Of a stretch of 10,362 nucleotides of DNA, positions 1 through 7,705 are shown piece by piece. Within the stretch, counting starts at the first letter, position 1. The number at the start of each line of letters is the position of its first letter. The notes under the pieces were generated by a model. It was not told the origin of the DNA. It did no database searches and saw nothing but the letters and a program-made list of their open reading frames with translations. The stretch is from a bacterium UBA7470 (GTDB lineage: Bacteria > Pseudomonadota > Gammaproteobacteria > Burkholderiales > Burkholderiaceae_C): assembly GCA_002479815.1 (NCBI GenBank), contig DLPA01000156.1:3781-14142 (forward strand), in the 5' to 3' direction. Position numbers and translations under genes: made by a program.

Positions 1-107
1 CCGTATTTGATGACCAAGGTTTTACCGTGGTATTGGCGTATGTAGGGCAGCGCCTGCGCCAAGATGGCGGCTTTGTCTAAGGGAGGAATATGAGCAACAG
101 TCGTCAT
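1..107 (-). CDS. argB: Acetylglutamate kinase, N-terminal fragment (runs off the window)
   Basis: This is the first 35 codons of N-acetylglutamate kinase, the cytoplasmic enzyme that phosphorylates N-acetylglutamate in the second step of arginine synthesis. The visible residues include AILAQALPYIRQYHGKTLVI followed by KYG, which is the characteristic ArgB N-terminus leading into the glycine-rich KYGG phosphate-binding segment; the rest lies outside the window. The start is the ATG at 107-105. Upstream there is only a modest AGGTG-like ribosome-binding sequence, about ten bases before the ATG. It follows the glycosyltransferase gene by 72 bases and a weak terminator-like hairpin, so it is probably a separate housekeeping unit and not part of the secretion operon. 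Identification rests on motif recognition of a short but very conserved segment. Confidence 0.88.
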   Translation of the reverse strand, partial: MTTVAHIPPLDKAAILAQALPYIRQYHGKTLVIKY

Positions 108-130
108 GAAAAATACACCTGCACTTGAAT

Positions 131-157
131 CAAACCAAAAGAAGGACGCCCGTCCCT
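131..157 (-). terminator. Weak intrinsic terminator candidate after the glycosyltransferase gene
   Basis: On the minus strand a 6-base-pair stem (AGGGAC with GTCCTT, one G-T wobble) closes a 4-base loop and is followed by TTCTTTTGG. It lies 23-49 bases past the glycosyltransferase stop and before argB. The stem is short and the U-tract interrupted, so termination may be partial. Confidence 0.4.
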
Positions 158-179
158 ATCGCCGCACAGAGCAACGTGC

Positions 180-1301
180 TCAATGGCGACGACGGCGACG
201 TATCCAACGAGGTACTTTAAACCGCACAATCATCAAATACGCGGGCACGTAGGTAATGACGAACAGCACACAAAAGCCAATCAAAATTTCCGAATGTCGC
301 CAAAACAATACCGCAGGAATCACCGTCAGCAGCGTGAACCCCCACAGGTAAGGTGAGGTGCGGTTGTTGCGTATCAGCATACGGCGGGCTTCATCATGGT
401 GAAAAACTTCACGCACGATACGACGATAAATCAGCTGATGAAAATGCAGGGCATCTGCCACGCCGGGCGACACGCCACGAACGAGTTTTCGGTAAATGGA
501 AAACACCGTTTCCCACACGGGGTAAATCAAGAGCAGCATGGGAAACCACGGCGAAACTTCCTCATGACGTTGGACCAGCGAAATACTGGCGATGGCAATC
601 ACCCCGCCCCACAAATACGCCCCGCCGTCCCCAGCAAAAATCAAGCCTCGTGGATAGTTCCACAGCAAAAAGCCTACGGTGGCGCCGGCCAGCGTCAAAA
701 TCATCACCGCCAGAGGACGATCCCCCACTTGAATCGCTACATGGGCAATCGCCAAAGAGACCAACAAGGCCACCGTGCCCGCCAGTCCGTTGTAGCCGTC
801 GATGATGTTAAAAGCATGAGGCAGGCCAGCGACGGCCAAAAATGCCAAGCCAATGCCCAGCCAAGGCCAGGCCGTCCACCATTGGTCCAAGAAGGACAGC
901 CCCAAGTGCGTGACGTTGAGCTTCAACAACAGCACCGCCAAGGTGGCAGAACCGCAGGTGAGCAGCAAGCGCACTCGCGGTGTCATGCGCTGCGTAAAGT
1001 CCTCCAACACGCCTGCGGCCACCGAGGGCGACAAAGCAATGAACCAAAACAACAACTCTCGATCGTTCAAAGGCAAACCCGCTGCCGGCGCAAACCCGAG
1101 CCAAACCCCTAAGAGCATCAAGGCCACTGTCCACCCCAAGACGATGCCCAATCCACCTACACGAGGTACCGCACCCAAATGAAAACGCTGTGGAACCGCT
1201 TGCCCATACTCACGCGCGTGCTCCAGCGCATAGCGGATAAGCCACAAACAAATACCCCAACTCAGGGTGGCCGCAGATAGGCTAAGAAAGATCACACGCA
1301 T
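180..1301 (-). CDS. MraY/WecA-type glycosyltransferase family 4 (polyprenyl-phosphate sugar-1-phosphate transferase)
   Basis: A 373-residue polytopic membrane protein of the family that moves a sugar-1-phosphate from a UDP-sugar onto undecaprenyl phosphate, the first step of many surface glycan pathways. Visible family motifs are PRVGGLGI (residues 46-53), GVLEDFTQR (97-105, equivalent to the cytoplasmic acidic DD motif), NIIDGYNGLAG (165-175), GDGGAYLWGG (224-233) and HFHQ (286-289). Many hydrophobic segments separate them, and the protein ends in a basic RRRRRH tail. I chose the ATG at 1301 because AGGAG lies just upstream (1305-1309) and hydrophobic family sequence begins there; the reading frame stays open to 1487 but that part overlaps the TolC-type gene. 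Only 13 bases separate it from that gene, so it is probably the last gene of the secretion operon. The donor sugar cannot be told from sequence; WecA-like GlcNAc-1-P transfer is one possibility. Confidence 0.85.
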   Translation of the reverse strand: MRVIFLSLSAATLSWGICLWLIRYALEHAREYGQAVPQRFHLGAVPRVGGLGIVLGWTVALMLLGVWLGFAPAAGLPLNDRELLFWFIALSPSVAAGVLEDFTQRMTPRVRLLLTCGSATLAVLLLKLNVTHLGLSFLDQWWTAWPWLGIGLAFLAVAGLPHAFNIIDGYNGLAGTVALLVSLAIAHVAIQVGDRPLAVMILTLAGATVGFLLWNYPRGLIFAGDGGAYLWGGVIAIASISLVQRHEEVSPWFPMLLLIYPVWETVFSIYRKLVRGVSPGVADALHFHQLIYRRIVREVFHHDEARRMLIRNNRTSPYLWGFTLLTVIPAVLFWRHSEILIGFCVLFVITYVPAYLMIVRFKVPRWIRRRRRH

Positions 1302-1304
1302 TGG

Positions 1305-1309
1305 CTCCT
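1305..1309 (-). promoter_or_regulatory. Shine-Dalgarno that sets the glycosyltransferase start
   Basis: AGGAG lies 3 bases before the ATG at 1301. The alternative in-frame ATG at 1325, which would overlap the end of the TolC-type gene, has no comparable sequence upstream. Spacing is short but this is the better supported start. Confidence 0.55.
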
Positions 1310-1314
1310 GCTGA

Positions 1315-2793
1315 CTATTGAGCATTGACAGAGGCTGTGGACGACTTAGAAAACCAGCCACTGATGTGCGCCATCTGAGGCTCGTCCAATTGTCCTGCCA
1401 ACGATAACAGCCGCAAATGGGACATGACCAGCCCATAACGAGCTTCGGCCAAGTCACGCCGTGCTTGGTGGGCTTGCTGCTCGGCATTTAACACATCGAG
1501 AATCGTGCGTACACCTCCTTCAAACGAACGTCGAACAGAAACGACCACTTGGTGAGAGGAGTCCACCACCTTACTCAAAGCTTGCGCGCGACGCTGCCCC
1601 TCAGTGATGCCTCGCCATTCTTTTTGCACTTTGACTTGGAGGTCACGGCGAATTGCGTCCAGCGTATCTTCCTGGCGCTGAAGCTCGGCAAGGGCTTGTC
1701 GAACGGAGGATTGCACAGCCCCGCCCGCATACAAAGGCAGATTGAATTGCACGCCAATTTGCCGATTGACGTAGCTGCTTTTTGGTGAAGTCACGTTCTC
1801 ACTGGCGCTTCGGGTGACCATCGCCACCGCATCCAGCGTCGGCTTATGCCCCGTTTCAGCAATTTTGACACCCGCCCGCGCCGCCTCAATGCGGGCTTGC
1901 ATGGTTTTGACATCGGGACTGTGTGCCTCCACCTGAGACATCCACTCTTGCAAGCTTTTTTGTGTGGTTTGGTCGGTGATTTGGAGCCAACGTTGTTCGT
2001 CCAACGAAAGGACATGATCCACAGGCTGCTGCACGATGGTCGCCAACTGCAATAAGGCGGTTTGTCGAGACTGCTGGGCTTCTAGCAACTGCGCTTGAAT
2101 CCAGTCTAAACGAGCTTGGGCTTCATCAATATCGGTGCGTATGCCTTGCCCACCCTCAAACCGCTTGCGGGCTGCATCGGTTTGCTGAGTCGCAATACGG
2201 TGTTGCGTCCATAAAAATGCTTCTCTGTCTTGCGCCAGCAGCGCCTGCACATAACTTTCAGCCACACGCAGGCCCAAATTTTGTACCTCGTTGTCATACG
2301 AAGCCTGGGCGTCGTCCACCTGCGCCTGCGCTTGCATCACCCCCAACTTCAAAGCGGGACGATACAGGGGATAACGCAATTGCACGACCTGACTGTGACT
2401 GTTGTACAAGTCATTGGCGGTGGTATCTTGCCCTAACAAATTGGGCTGTGTACGCGCCAAATCATTCCGAAAGTAGTTGGCATTGAAAGACACGTTGGGC
2501 TTGAGTTGCGCCTGAACCTGCACCAGACGCTCGCGCACGCCCGCTGTTTGGGCACGGCTGATCCTCAAACGAGCATCTTGCTCCAATGCGAGACCATAGG
2601 TTCGAGCCAGGCTCCACGCGACTGGCACATTGGAGGCCACCACCGCCTGTTTGCTTTCGAAGTCTGTGACAGGTATCTGCTGGGCCACAGCAGTACCACC
2701 GGCGAAGCAAAGCAACCCGCCCCACATCCATAGCGTCCAGTGCAGAGCGTATCGACTCTGGACAGCGCTGGTGATGACATCATCGTTGGTCAT
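1315..2793 (-). CDS. TolC-family type I secretion outer-membrane protein
   Basis: A 492-residue precursor of a TolC-type outer-membrane channel, the exit duct of a T1SS. An N-terminal hydrophobic stretch (about 19-36) ends in AVA-QQ, a likely signal peptidase I site after residue 37. The mature part has the family's internal duplication: FEGGQGIRTDIDEAQ (212-226) and FEGGVRTILDVLNAEQQ (424-440) are equivalent helical-repeat ends, and YPLYRP (141-146) and LPLYAGG (352-358) are equivalent beta segments. Long Gln/Ala-rich helices match the periplasmic tunnel. The length is normal for the family. The ATG at 2793 is preceded by GAGGAA (2799-2804), and only 2 bases separate it from the adaptor stop, so the two are translationally coupled. 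It should dock with the adjacent HlyD-type adaptor. Confidence 0.92.
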   Translation of the reverse strand: MTNDDVITSAVQSRYALHWTLWMWGGLLCFAGGTAVAQQIPVTDFESKQAVVASNVPVAWSLARTYGLALEQDARLRISRAQTAGVRERLVQVQAQLKPNVSFNANYFRNDLARTQPNLLGQDTTANDLYNSHSQVVQLRYPLYRPALKLGVMQAQAQVDDAQASYDNEVQNLGLRVAESYVQALLAQDREAFLWTQHRIATQQTDAARKRFEGGQGIRTDIDEAQARLDWIQAQLLEAQQSRQTALLQLATIVQQPVDHVLSLDEQRWLQITDQTTQKSLQEWMSQVEAHSPDVKTMQARIEAARAGVKIAETGHKPTLDAVAMVTRSASENVTSPKSSYVNRQIGVQFNLPLYAGGAVQSSVRQALAELQRQEDTLDAIRRDLQVKVQKEWRGITEGQRRAQALSKVVDSSHQVVVSVRRSFEGGVRTILDVLNAEQQAHQARRDLAEARYGLVMSHLRLLSLAGQLDEPQMAHISGWFSKSSTASVNAQ

Positions 2794-2795
2794 GC

Positions 2796-4145
2796 TTATT
2801 CCTCTTTCAATGATGCCGCCAAGCGTTTGCTCAAAGGACTTAGTAGGTAGGTGAGCATAGAGCGTTCGCCTGTTTTGATAATGACTTCCACAGCCATACC
2901 AGGCTGGAGTTGCCGAGCACCCAACGTCTTCACACCCTCTGGGGTAATCCGCACACGAGCCAAGTAATAACCGATGCCGTTTTGGTCTGTCAGCAAATCT
3001 TTAGAAATAGAAACGACTTCCCCCTGCACCACAAGCTGTGGTGAATGGGCAAACGAAGAAAACCGCACATCCGTCATCAGCCCCGTCTTGACTTTATCGA
3101 TCAATTGCGGCTCGATCCTCGTTTCTAACAGCAACGGCTCATCCAATGGCACAACATCCATCAGTTTTTGACCAGGTTGTACCACACCCCCCACCGATTG
3201 CACAGCCAGTCCGACCACTTGACCAGCCGCTGGAGACCGTATCTGAGTCCGCGCCAAGTCAGCCGTCACCGCCACCATTTTTTGGGCATCGGCTTGGACT
3301 TCACGCGTCACATCGGCCAGTTGTGTCTCTACTTCTTTTCGATATTCTTGCTGCCGCACCAACCGCCGCTGGGTGATTTCTGCAATCGCTTGTTTGGCAC
3401 GTACCATTTGCCCATTTAAATCGGCCTGCGCAGCTTGTGAATCAGACAACGCACGCTCGAGCTCTAAAAGCCTATTGCGAGGTGCATAACCGTCTTGCAC
3501 CAAAGGTCGGGTTTGATCCAACTCTTGTTGAATCAAGCGCATTTGCTGCAATCGGCTTTGCAAAATGGTTTGATAGGTGGTGATCGCGCTTTCTTGGCCA
3601 CGAATGCTTTCCTCCATCGCGGCAAGTTCTGCCGCTAAGGCACTTCGCCTTGAACGCATCAGGTCTTGCTGGGTATTCATTTGGGTCGCAATCAAGAGGT
3701 CGGTTTTGGCACTCAGCAAATCAGGATGAAAGTTGATCGTGGGTAGATTGCTTTGCTCTGCCAACAAACGCCCCTGCATGGCACGCAAACCCAAATAGCG
3801 TTGGCGAATCGACTCATAGTTGGCTTTGGCTACATTTTCATCCAACTCGAATAGGGGTTGGCCTTCCTTTACCATGTCACCTTCTCGCACCAATACAGCC
3901 TTGATGATGCCACCCGACAAATGCTGTACGGCTTTGCGCTTGGTATCCAAAGTGACCATGCCATGCGTAGGAACCCCCTCATCTAGGGGCGCAAAACCAG
4001 CCCAAAGCAAAAACCCCCCCAAACCCAAGCCTAAGACCCATAGACCCAAACGGGCAGCATGGCTGCTATTGTTAGGAGGGCGTGGAGAGGAGGCTGCCAG
4101 CACCTCAGTGGCCAGTGGCCTAAGTGGCGAAGAAGATGTGCTCAT
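2796..4145 (-). CDS. HlyD/PrtE-type periplasmic adaptor of a type I secretion system
   Basis: A 449-residue membrane-fusion protein that links the inner-membrane ABC exporter to the TolC-type duct. A short Ser/Pro-rich cytoplasmic N-terminus precedes one membrane segment (about 33-51). Then comes the split lipoyl/barrel-sandwich motif: SGGIIKAVLVREGDMVKEGQ (77-96) and, after the hairpin, RSPAAGQVVGLAVQSVGG (303-320). Residues about 105-300 are strongly helical with coiled-coil character. The C-terminal GMAVEVIIKTGERSMLTYLL (416-435) and the LSPL-type ending are hallmarks of the PrtE/HlyD T1SS subfamily. The start at 4145 has only a weak TTGAGA-like ribosome site, but a later start would remove the membrane anchor. 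A 78-base spacer with a hairpin separates it from the upstream ABC gene, the only sizeable gap inside the block. Confidence 0.92.
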   Translation of the reverse strand: MSTSSSPLRPLATEVLAASSPRPPNNSSHAARLGLWVLGLGLGGFLLWAGFAPLDEGVPTHGMVTLDTKRKAVQHLSGGIIKAVLVREGDMVKEGQPLFELDENVAKANYESIRQRYLGLRAMQGRLLAEQSNLPTINFHPDLLSAKTDLLIATQMNTQQDLMRSRRSALAAELAAMEESIRGQESAITTYQTILQSRLQQMRLIQQELDQTRPLVQDGYAPRNRLLELERALSDSQAAQADLNGQMVRAKQAIAEITQRRLVRQQEYRKEVETQLADVTREVQADAQKMVAVTADLARTQIRSPAAGQVVGLAVQSVGGVVQPGQKLMDVVPLDEPLLLETRIEPQLIDKVKTGLMTDVRFSSFAHSPQLVVQGEVVSISKDLLTDQNGIGYYLARVRITPEGVKTLGARQLQPGMAVEVIIKTGERSMLTYLLSPLSKRLAASLKEE

Positions 4146-4164
4146 GATGAAATCTCAAAAAATT

Positions 4165-4215
4165 CAAAAACAATAGCTGCTAACGCAATTTATAAGCGGT
4201 GAATAGCCATTTTTA
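4165..4215 (-). terminator. Imperfect palindrome followed by a U-rich tract inside the secretion operon
   Basis: The 78-base gap between ABC transporter 1 and the adaptor holds an imperfect inverted repeat. Arms are about 4196-4215 and 4165-4186 around a 9-base AT-rich loop, with GCG/CGC and TAG/CTA-type pairing interrupted by internal loops. On the minus strand it is followed by GTTTTTGAATTTTTT. It could act as a leaky terminator or an RNA-stability hairpin that sets adaptor/TolC output relative to the ABC genes. One arm (AATAGCTGCTAACGC) resembles a dispersed palindromic element that I recall from Comamonadaceae genomes; this is memory, not a search result. Confidence 0.35.
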
Positions 4216-4223
4216 TATCAAAT

Positions 4224-5987
4224 CTATGGCTGTGAAGTGGTGGTGGTTGCTGGCTGCAATGCACGCAATACATCATCACGCGGGCCAGCAATTTGTACCT
4301 GTCCATCGCGCATCAACACCAATTGATCGGCCACACGAATCACGCCGGGTCGGTGACTGATCAGCACCACAGTAGCGCCTTGCGCCTTCAGATGCAGCAC
4401 CGTTTGCAATAAGGCGGCCTCACCCACATCATCCAAATTCGCGTTAGGCTCATCTAAAACAACCAAAGAGGGTTGACCATAAATGGCTCTGGCTAAGCCC
4501 AGTCGTTGACGTTGACCGCCAGACAACAAGCCCCCAGATATACCAATAGGGGTGTCATAGCCTTTGGGAAACCGCAAAATAGCTTCATGCAAACCCGCCG
4601 CTTGAGCCGCAGCAATCACACGGTCAGGGTCTGGCGTTTGTAGCCGCGCAATGTTGTCGGCCATCGTGCCATCAAATAACTCCACGTCTTGTGGTAGGTA
4701 ACCGACGGCAGCACCCCTCTCTTCTGGACTCCATGCGCTGATCGGACGTTCTCCCCACCAGACCGTACCTGCACTGCAAGGCCAAATCCCCAGCAACACC
4801 CGTGCAAGCGTCGATTTACCGCTGCCTGAAGGTCCAAGGACTACCGTCACCGCAGCAGTTGGAAAACTCAACTGCACACCTTTCAAAATGGGACGACTCC
4901 CGATGTCGTTAGGCGCATGAGCCACGACTTGCTCTAAGCGTAGAGCACCCTGAGGGAGCACTTTTTGTACCACAGGTGCTTCGCCATCAAATTCGTCTAG
5001 CAAGTCAGATAAGCGCGTGTACGCTTGACGAACGCTGAGGAAACCACGCCAAACGTTGACCAACATGTCAATGGGTGCAAGCGCTCGTGTGGTGAGCACA
5101 TTCGCCGCAATCATCGCCCCCGGACTTAATTCACCACGAATCACCAACAAAGCCCCGACCCCAAGTGCCAAAGATTGCTGTGCATACCGCAACCATTTGC
5201 TGATGGCGGTCACGCGGTGCTGGCTACCATGCGTCTGCGCGTGTTGCGCCAAGTAAGCATCTTGCAGTACTTGCCACCGCTGACGCAAAGACTCCAGCAT
5301 CCCCATGGCCTCCACCGCTTCTGAGGTTCTCAACTTGGCCTGCACTTGGACAATCGACTGGGATTGTTTCAAGGCCAGTGCCTGACTCGGTTCTAAGGCT
5401 TTACGATGACCCCAATAAGCCACAATGGCTTGCACTATGGCAAATCCAATGGCAGTCCATCCGAGTAAGGGATGCAAAAAGAACAACACGGCAATGTAAA
5501 TCGGTGTCCAAGGGATGTCGAAAAAAGCAATCAGACCCGCGCCGGTTAAAAACTGGCGCAATTCTGTCAAGTCCGAAAGCGGTTTGGCGGGTTGCAGACC
5601 AGGACGGTGCAAATGCGCATCAAAACTTGCCCGAAAGACTCTCTGTGAGAGCAGCTCATTCATGCGTACACCTACACGGACGAGCACTCGGCTGCGTGAC
5701 CATTCAGCAAAGGCCATGACACCAAAGAAAAAGAGGGTGACGATCGACAAGACCAGCAAGGTCAACTCGCTACGACTCATCAACACGCGATCATAGACTT
5801 GCAGCATATAAAGCGTGGGCGCGAGCATCATCAGATTGGCCACCATGCTGAAAATACCCACCACAAGCAGTTCACGCTTGAATTGCATGAGCCAATACTT
5901 CAATCCTTTTTCCTGTGCAACAGAAGAGGAGACTTTTGTACTTGCATCTAGGCTTGCGTGATTCAAAGAGGGGATGATGGCGCTCAT
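4224..5987 (-). CDS. PrtD-type T1SS ABC permease/ATPase, copy 1
   Basis: A 587-residue half-transporter of the PrtD type, predicted to sit in the inner membrane and use ATP to push an unfolded protein substrate into the T1SS channel. The transmembrane domain spans about residues 38-310 and contains the PrtD signature FFDIPWTPIYI (155-165) and LAPTLYMLQVYDRV (55-68). The nucleotide-binding domain has Walker A GPSGSGKST (385-393), Q-loop Q433 in LPQDVELFDG, signature LSGGQRQR (488-495), Walker B LVVLDEPN with catalytic Glu (508-515) and switch His545, so it should be a competent ATPase. It lacks the N-terminal peptidase domain of the bacteriocin exporters. Its ATG overlaps the stop of copy 2 in an ATGA, with AAGGAG at 5995-6000, so coupled translation is likely. 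It ends in a short Thr-rich tail. Confidence 0.92.
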   Translation of the reverse strand: MSAIIPSLNHASLDASTKVSSSVAQEKGLKYWLMQFKRELLVVGIFSMVANLMMLAPTLYMLQVYDRVLMSRSELTLLVLSIVTLFFFGVMAFAEWSRSRVLVRVGVRMNELLSQRVFRASFDAHLHRPGLQPAKPLSDLTELRQFLTGAGLIAFFDIPWTPIYIAVLFFLHPLLGWTAIGFAIVQAIVAYWGHRKALEPSQALALKQSQSIVQVQAKLRTSEAVEAMGMLESLRQRWQVLQDAYLAQHAQTHGSQHRVTAISKWLRYAQQSLALGVGALLVIRGELSPGAMIAANVLTTRALAPIDMLVNVWRGFLSVRQAYTRLSDLLDEFDGEAPVVQKVLPQGALRLEQVVAHAPNDIGSRPILKGVQLSFPTAAVTVVLGPSGSGKSTLARVLLGIWPCSAGTVWWGERPISAWSPEERGAAVGYLPQDVELFDGTMADNIARLQTPDPDRVIAAAQAAGLHEAILRFPKGYDTPIGISGGLLSGGQRQRLGLARAIYGQPSLVVLDEPNANLDDVGEAALLQTVLHLKAQGATVVLISHRPGVIRVADQLVLMRDGQVQIAGPRDDVLRALQPATTTTSQP

Positions 5988-7705
5988 GCTTTAACTCCTT
6001 GGGCGGCTGCTGCCTTATTTAAAGCCGCAAGCACCTCATCTCTTGGCCCAAATGCTTGCTGCATACCATCACGCAACACCAGCATATGTGTGCATACAGA
6101 TAGGACATTGGTACGATGGGTAATCAAAACGAAACAGGTTCCTTGCGCGCGATACGCAGCGATCGCCTGAACCAAGGCGTGCTCACCGACTTCATCCAAA
6201 CTAGAGTTTGGCTCATCCAGCACGACGAAAGTGGGATTGCCGTACAAGGCACGTGCCAAACCCACCCGCTGGCGTTGCCCCCCTGACAAACGCGCACCAT
6301 CCGCACCTAAACGGGTGTCGTACCCTTCGGGCAGGGATACGATCCACTCGTGCAATCCGACCGCCTTCGCTGCCTCTTCAACCGCCTTTGAGCGCATCTC
6401 ACCAAACCGTGCAATGTTCTCGGCAATCGTTCCATCAAGCAGTTCAACGCCTTGAGGTAGATAACCAATATGTGGCCCCAAATCTTGTTTGTGCCAAGTA
6501 AACACATCCGCACCATCTAGGCGCACCTTTCCAGCCAATGGAGGCCATACCCCCACCAATAACCGGGCGAGTGTGGTCTTGCCGCTGGCAGATGGCCCCA
6601 CCACGGCCAACACCTCTCCAGGGCGCAAGGCAAATTGAACACCACGCAGAATTTGGTTCTGAGCCCCAGGTGCTGTGGCGACCAACGCCTCAACACTGAG
6701 ATGTCCTTTGGGCGCTGGCAACTTCATGCCCACAGGCACATCCGGTACTTGTTGAAGCATCTGACTCAAACGTTTCCACGATTCGCGGACATTCACCACC
6801 GTGCGCCATTGGGCAATCGCTTGTGTCAAGGGCGCCAAAATCCGCCCGCCAAGTACAGAACCCATAATCAACATGGCAGGCCCGCCCCATAATGCATTTT
6901 CTAATACCAAATAGGCGGCCAAACCGAGTAAAGCGGATGACAAGGTGGTTTGCACCATCTTGGACAGAGACTGAAACAAGCCGGCACGATCAGAAGCCAA
7001 TGCCTGCTGAATCAGCATCTTATCTTGAAGCATCATCCACCGCTGATGCAGCGCAGGACGCATCCCCATCGCTCGAACGACTTCTGCATGGCGCATCATG
7101 GCATCGGCCTGCTGCTGGCCTGCAACCGCCAAGCGGTTGGCCATGGACAGAGGAGGCTGTGTGCGGCGCTCGTTGCTGTACGTCAGTATGGTTTGCAATA
7201 AGGCGCCACCTAACCCTAACCAGCCCAACATGGGAGATAACAAAAACAGCAAGATCAGAAACACAATGGCAACGGGGACTTCAGGCAAAGCTGCAACGGC
7301 AGGACTGGGCAAGAAGTCCCGAATCGCACGTAAATCTTGAATTGGCTGAACACTTGCAGACCCCGGTCGATGCAAATTCATGTGGAAAATGGCGCGATAG
7401 ACTCTGGGCATTAAAGTCAATTCAAACCGATCTCCAATATCACGGAGAATCTCTGATCGAATCCACTCAAGGGCTTCCATGACTGCTATTGCAAACAGTA
7501 TCAGTAAAGTAAGCATGAGCAAGGTCGTATAGTTGCGACTGTTGACCACACGGTCATACACCTCAAACATATAAATCGTTGGTGCTAGTACCAACAAACT
7601 GGCGACAAAACTAAATAAGAAAGCACGACGAAACAAAGGTCTTTGTTGCTCCAAGGCTTTTTGTAGTTCATTCCCTTGCATATCAGGGGTGACAGGAGTG
7701 CTCAT
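5984..7705 (-). CDS. PrtD-type T1SS ABC permease/ATPase, copy 2
   Basis: A 573-residue second half-transporter of the same general architecture. The transmembrane domain covers about residues 25-300, including LAPTIYMFEVYDRV (40-53). The ATPase domain is intact: Walker A GPSASGKTT (370-378), Q418 in LPQGVELLDG, signature LSGGQRQR (473-480), Walker B FVVLDEPN (493-500) and His530. It differs from its neighbour in the membrane domain, where PEVPVAIVF replaces the usual FDIPWTPIY (around 141-149). Its ATG overlaps the stop of the TnpB-like gene in an ATGA, with GGAG at 7714-7717, and its own stop overlaps the ATG of copy 1. Tandem diverged PrtD genes translated from one message most simply suggest a heterodimer, but two homodimers with different roles cannot be excluded. 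Confidence 0.9.
   Translation of the reverse strand: MSTPVTPDMQGNELQKALEQQRPLFRRAFLFSFVASLLVLAPTIYMFEVYDRVVNSRNYTTLLMLTLLILFAIAVMEALEWIRSEILRDIGDRFELTLMPRVYRAIFHMNLHRPGSASVQPIQDLRAIRDFLPSPAVAALPEVPVAIVFLILLFLLSPMLGWLGLGGALLQTILTYSNERRTQPPLSMANRLAVAGQQQADAMMRHAEVVRAMGMRPALHQRWMMLQDKMLIQQALASDRAGLFQSLSKMVQTTLSSALLGLAAYLVLENALWGGPAMLIMGSVLGGRILAPLTQAIAQWRTVVNVRESWKRLSQMLQQVPDVPVGMKLPAPKGHLSVEALVATAPGAQNQILRGVQFALRPGEVLAVVGPSASGKTTLARLLVGVWPPLAGKVRLDGADVFTWHKQDLGPHIGYLPQGVELLDGTIAENIARFGEMRSKAVEEAAKAVGLHEWIVSLPEGYDTRLGADGARLSGGQRQRVGLARALYGNPTFVVLDEPNSSLDEVGEHALVQAIAAYRAQGTCFVLITHRTNVLSVCTHMLVLRDGMQQAFGPRDEVLAALNKAAAAQGVKA

Noticed and set aside
108..140. A TTGGTT-17-TATTTT promoter-like pair before argB
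   Set aside because: The -10-like box abuts the ATG, so the transcript would have almost no leader; the match is weak and AT-rich sequence makes chance likely.
987..1013. Apparent loss of the DD motif in the glycosyltransferase (GVLEDFTQR)
   Set aside because: An ED pair followed by T-K/Q-R is, as I recall, normal for a beta-proteobacterial subfamily of these enzymes, so it is not taken as a sign of inactivation.
396..1112. A 238-codon open frame on the plus strand, and others like it at 353-805 and 6892-7482
   Set aside because: They lie fully antisense to well-recognised genes, their translations are Gln/Arg/Pro-rich without family motifs, and they are explained by codon bias of the real genes.
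1302..1487. A longer N-terminus (435 residues) for the glycosyltransferase
   Set aside because: The extra 62 residues overlap the end of the TolC-type gene, resemble no family sequence, and the ATG at 1301 has a nearby AGGAG.
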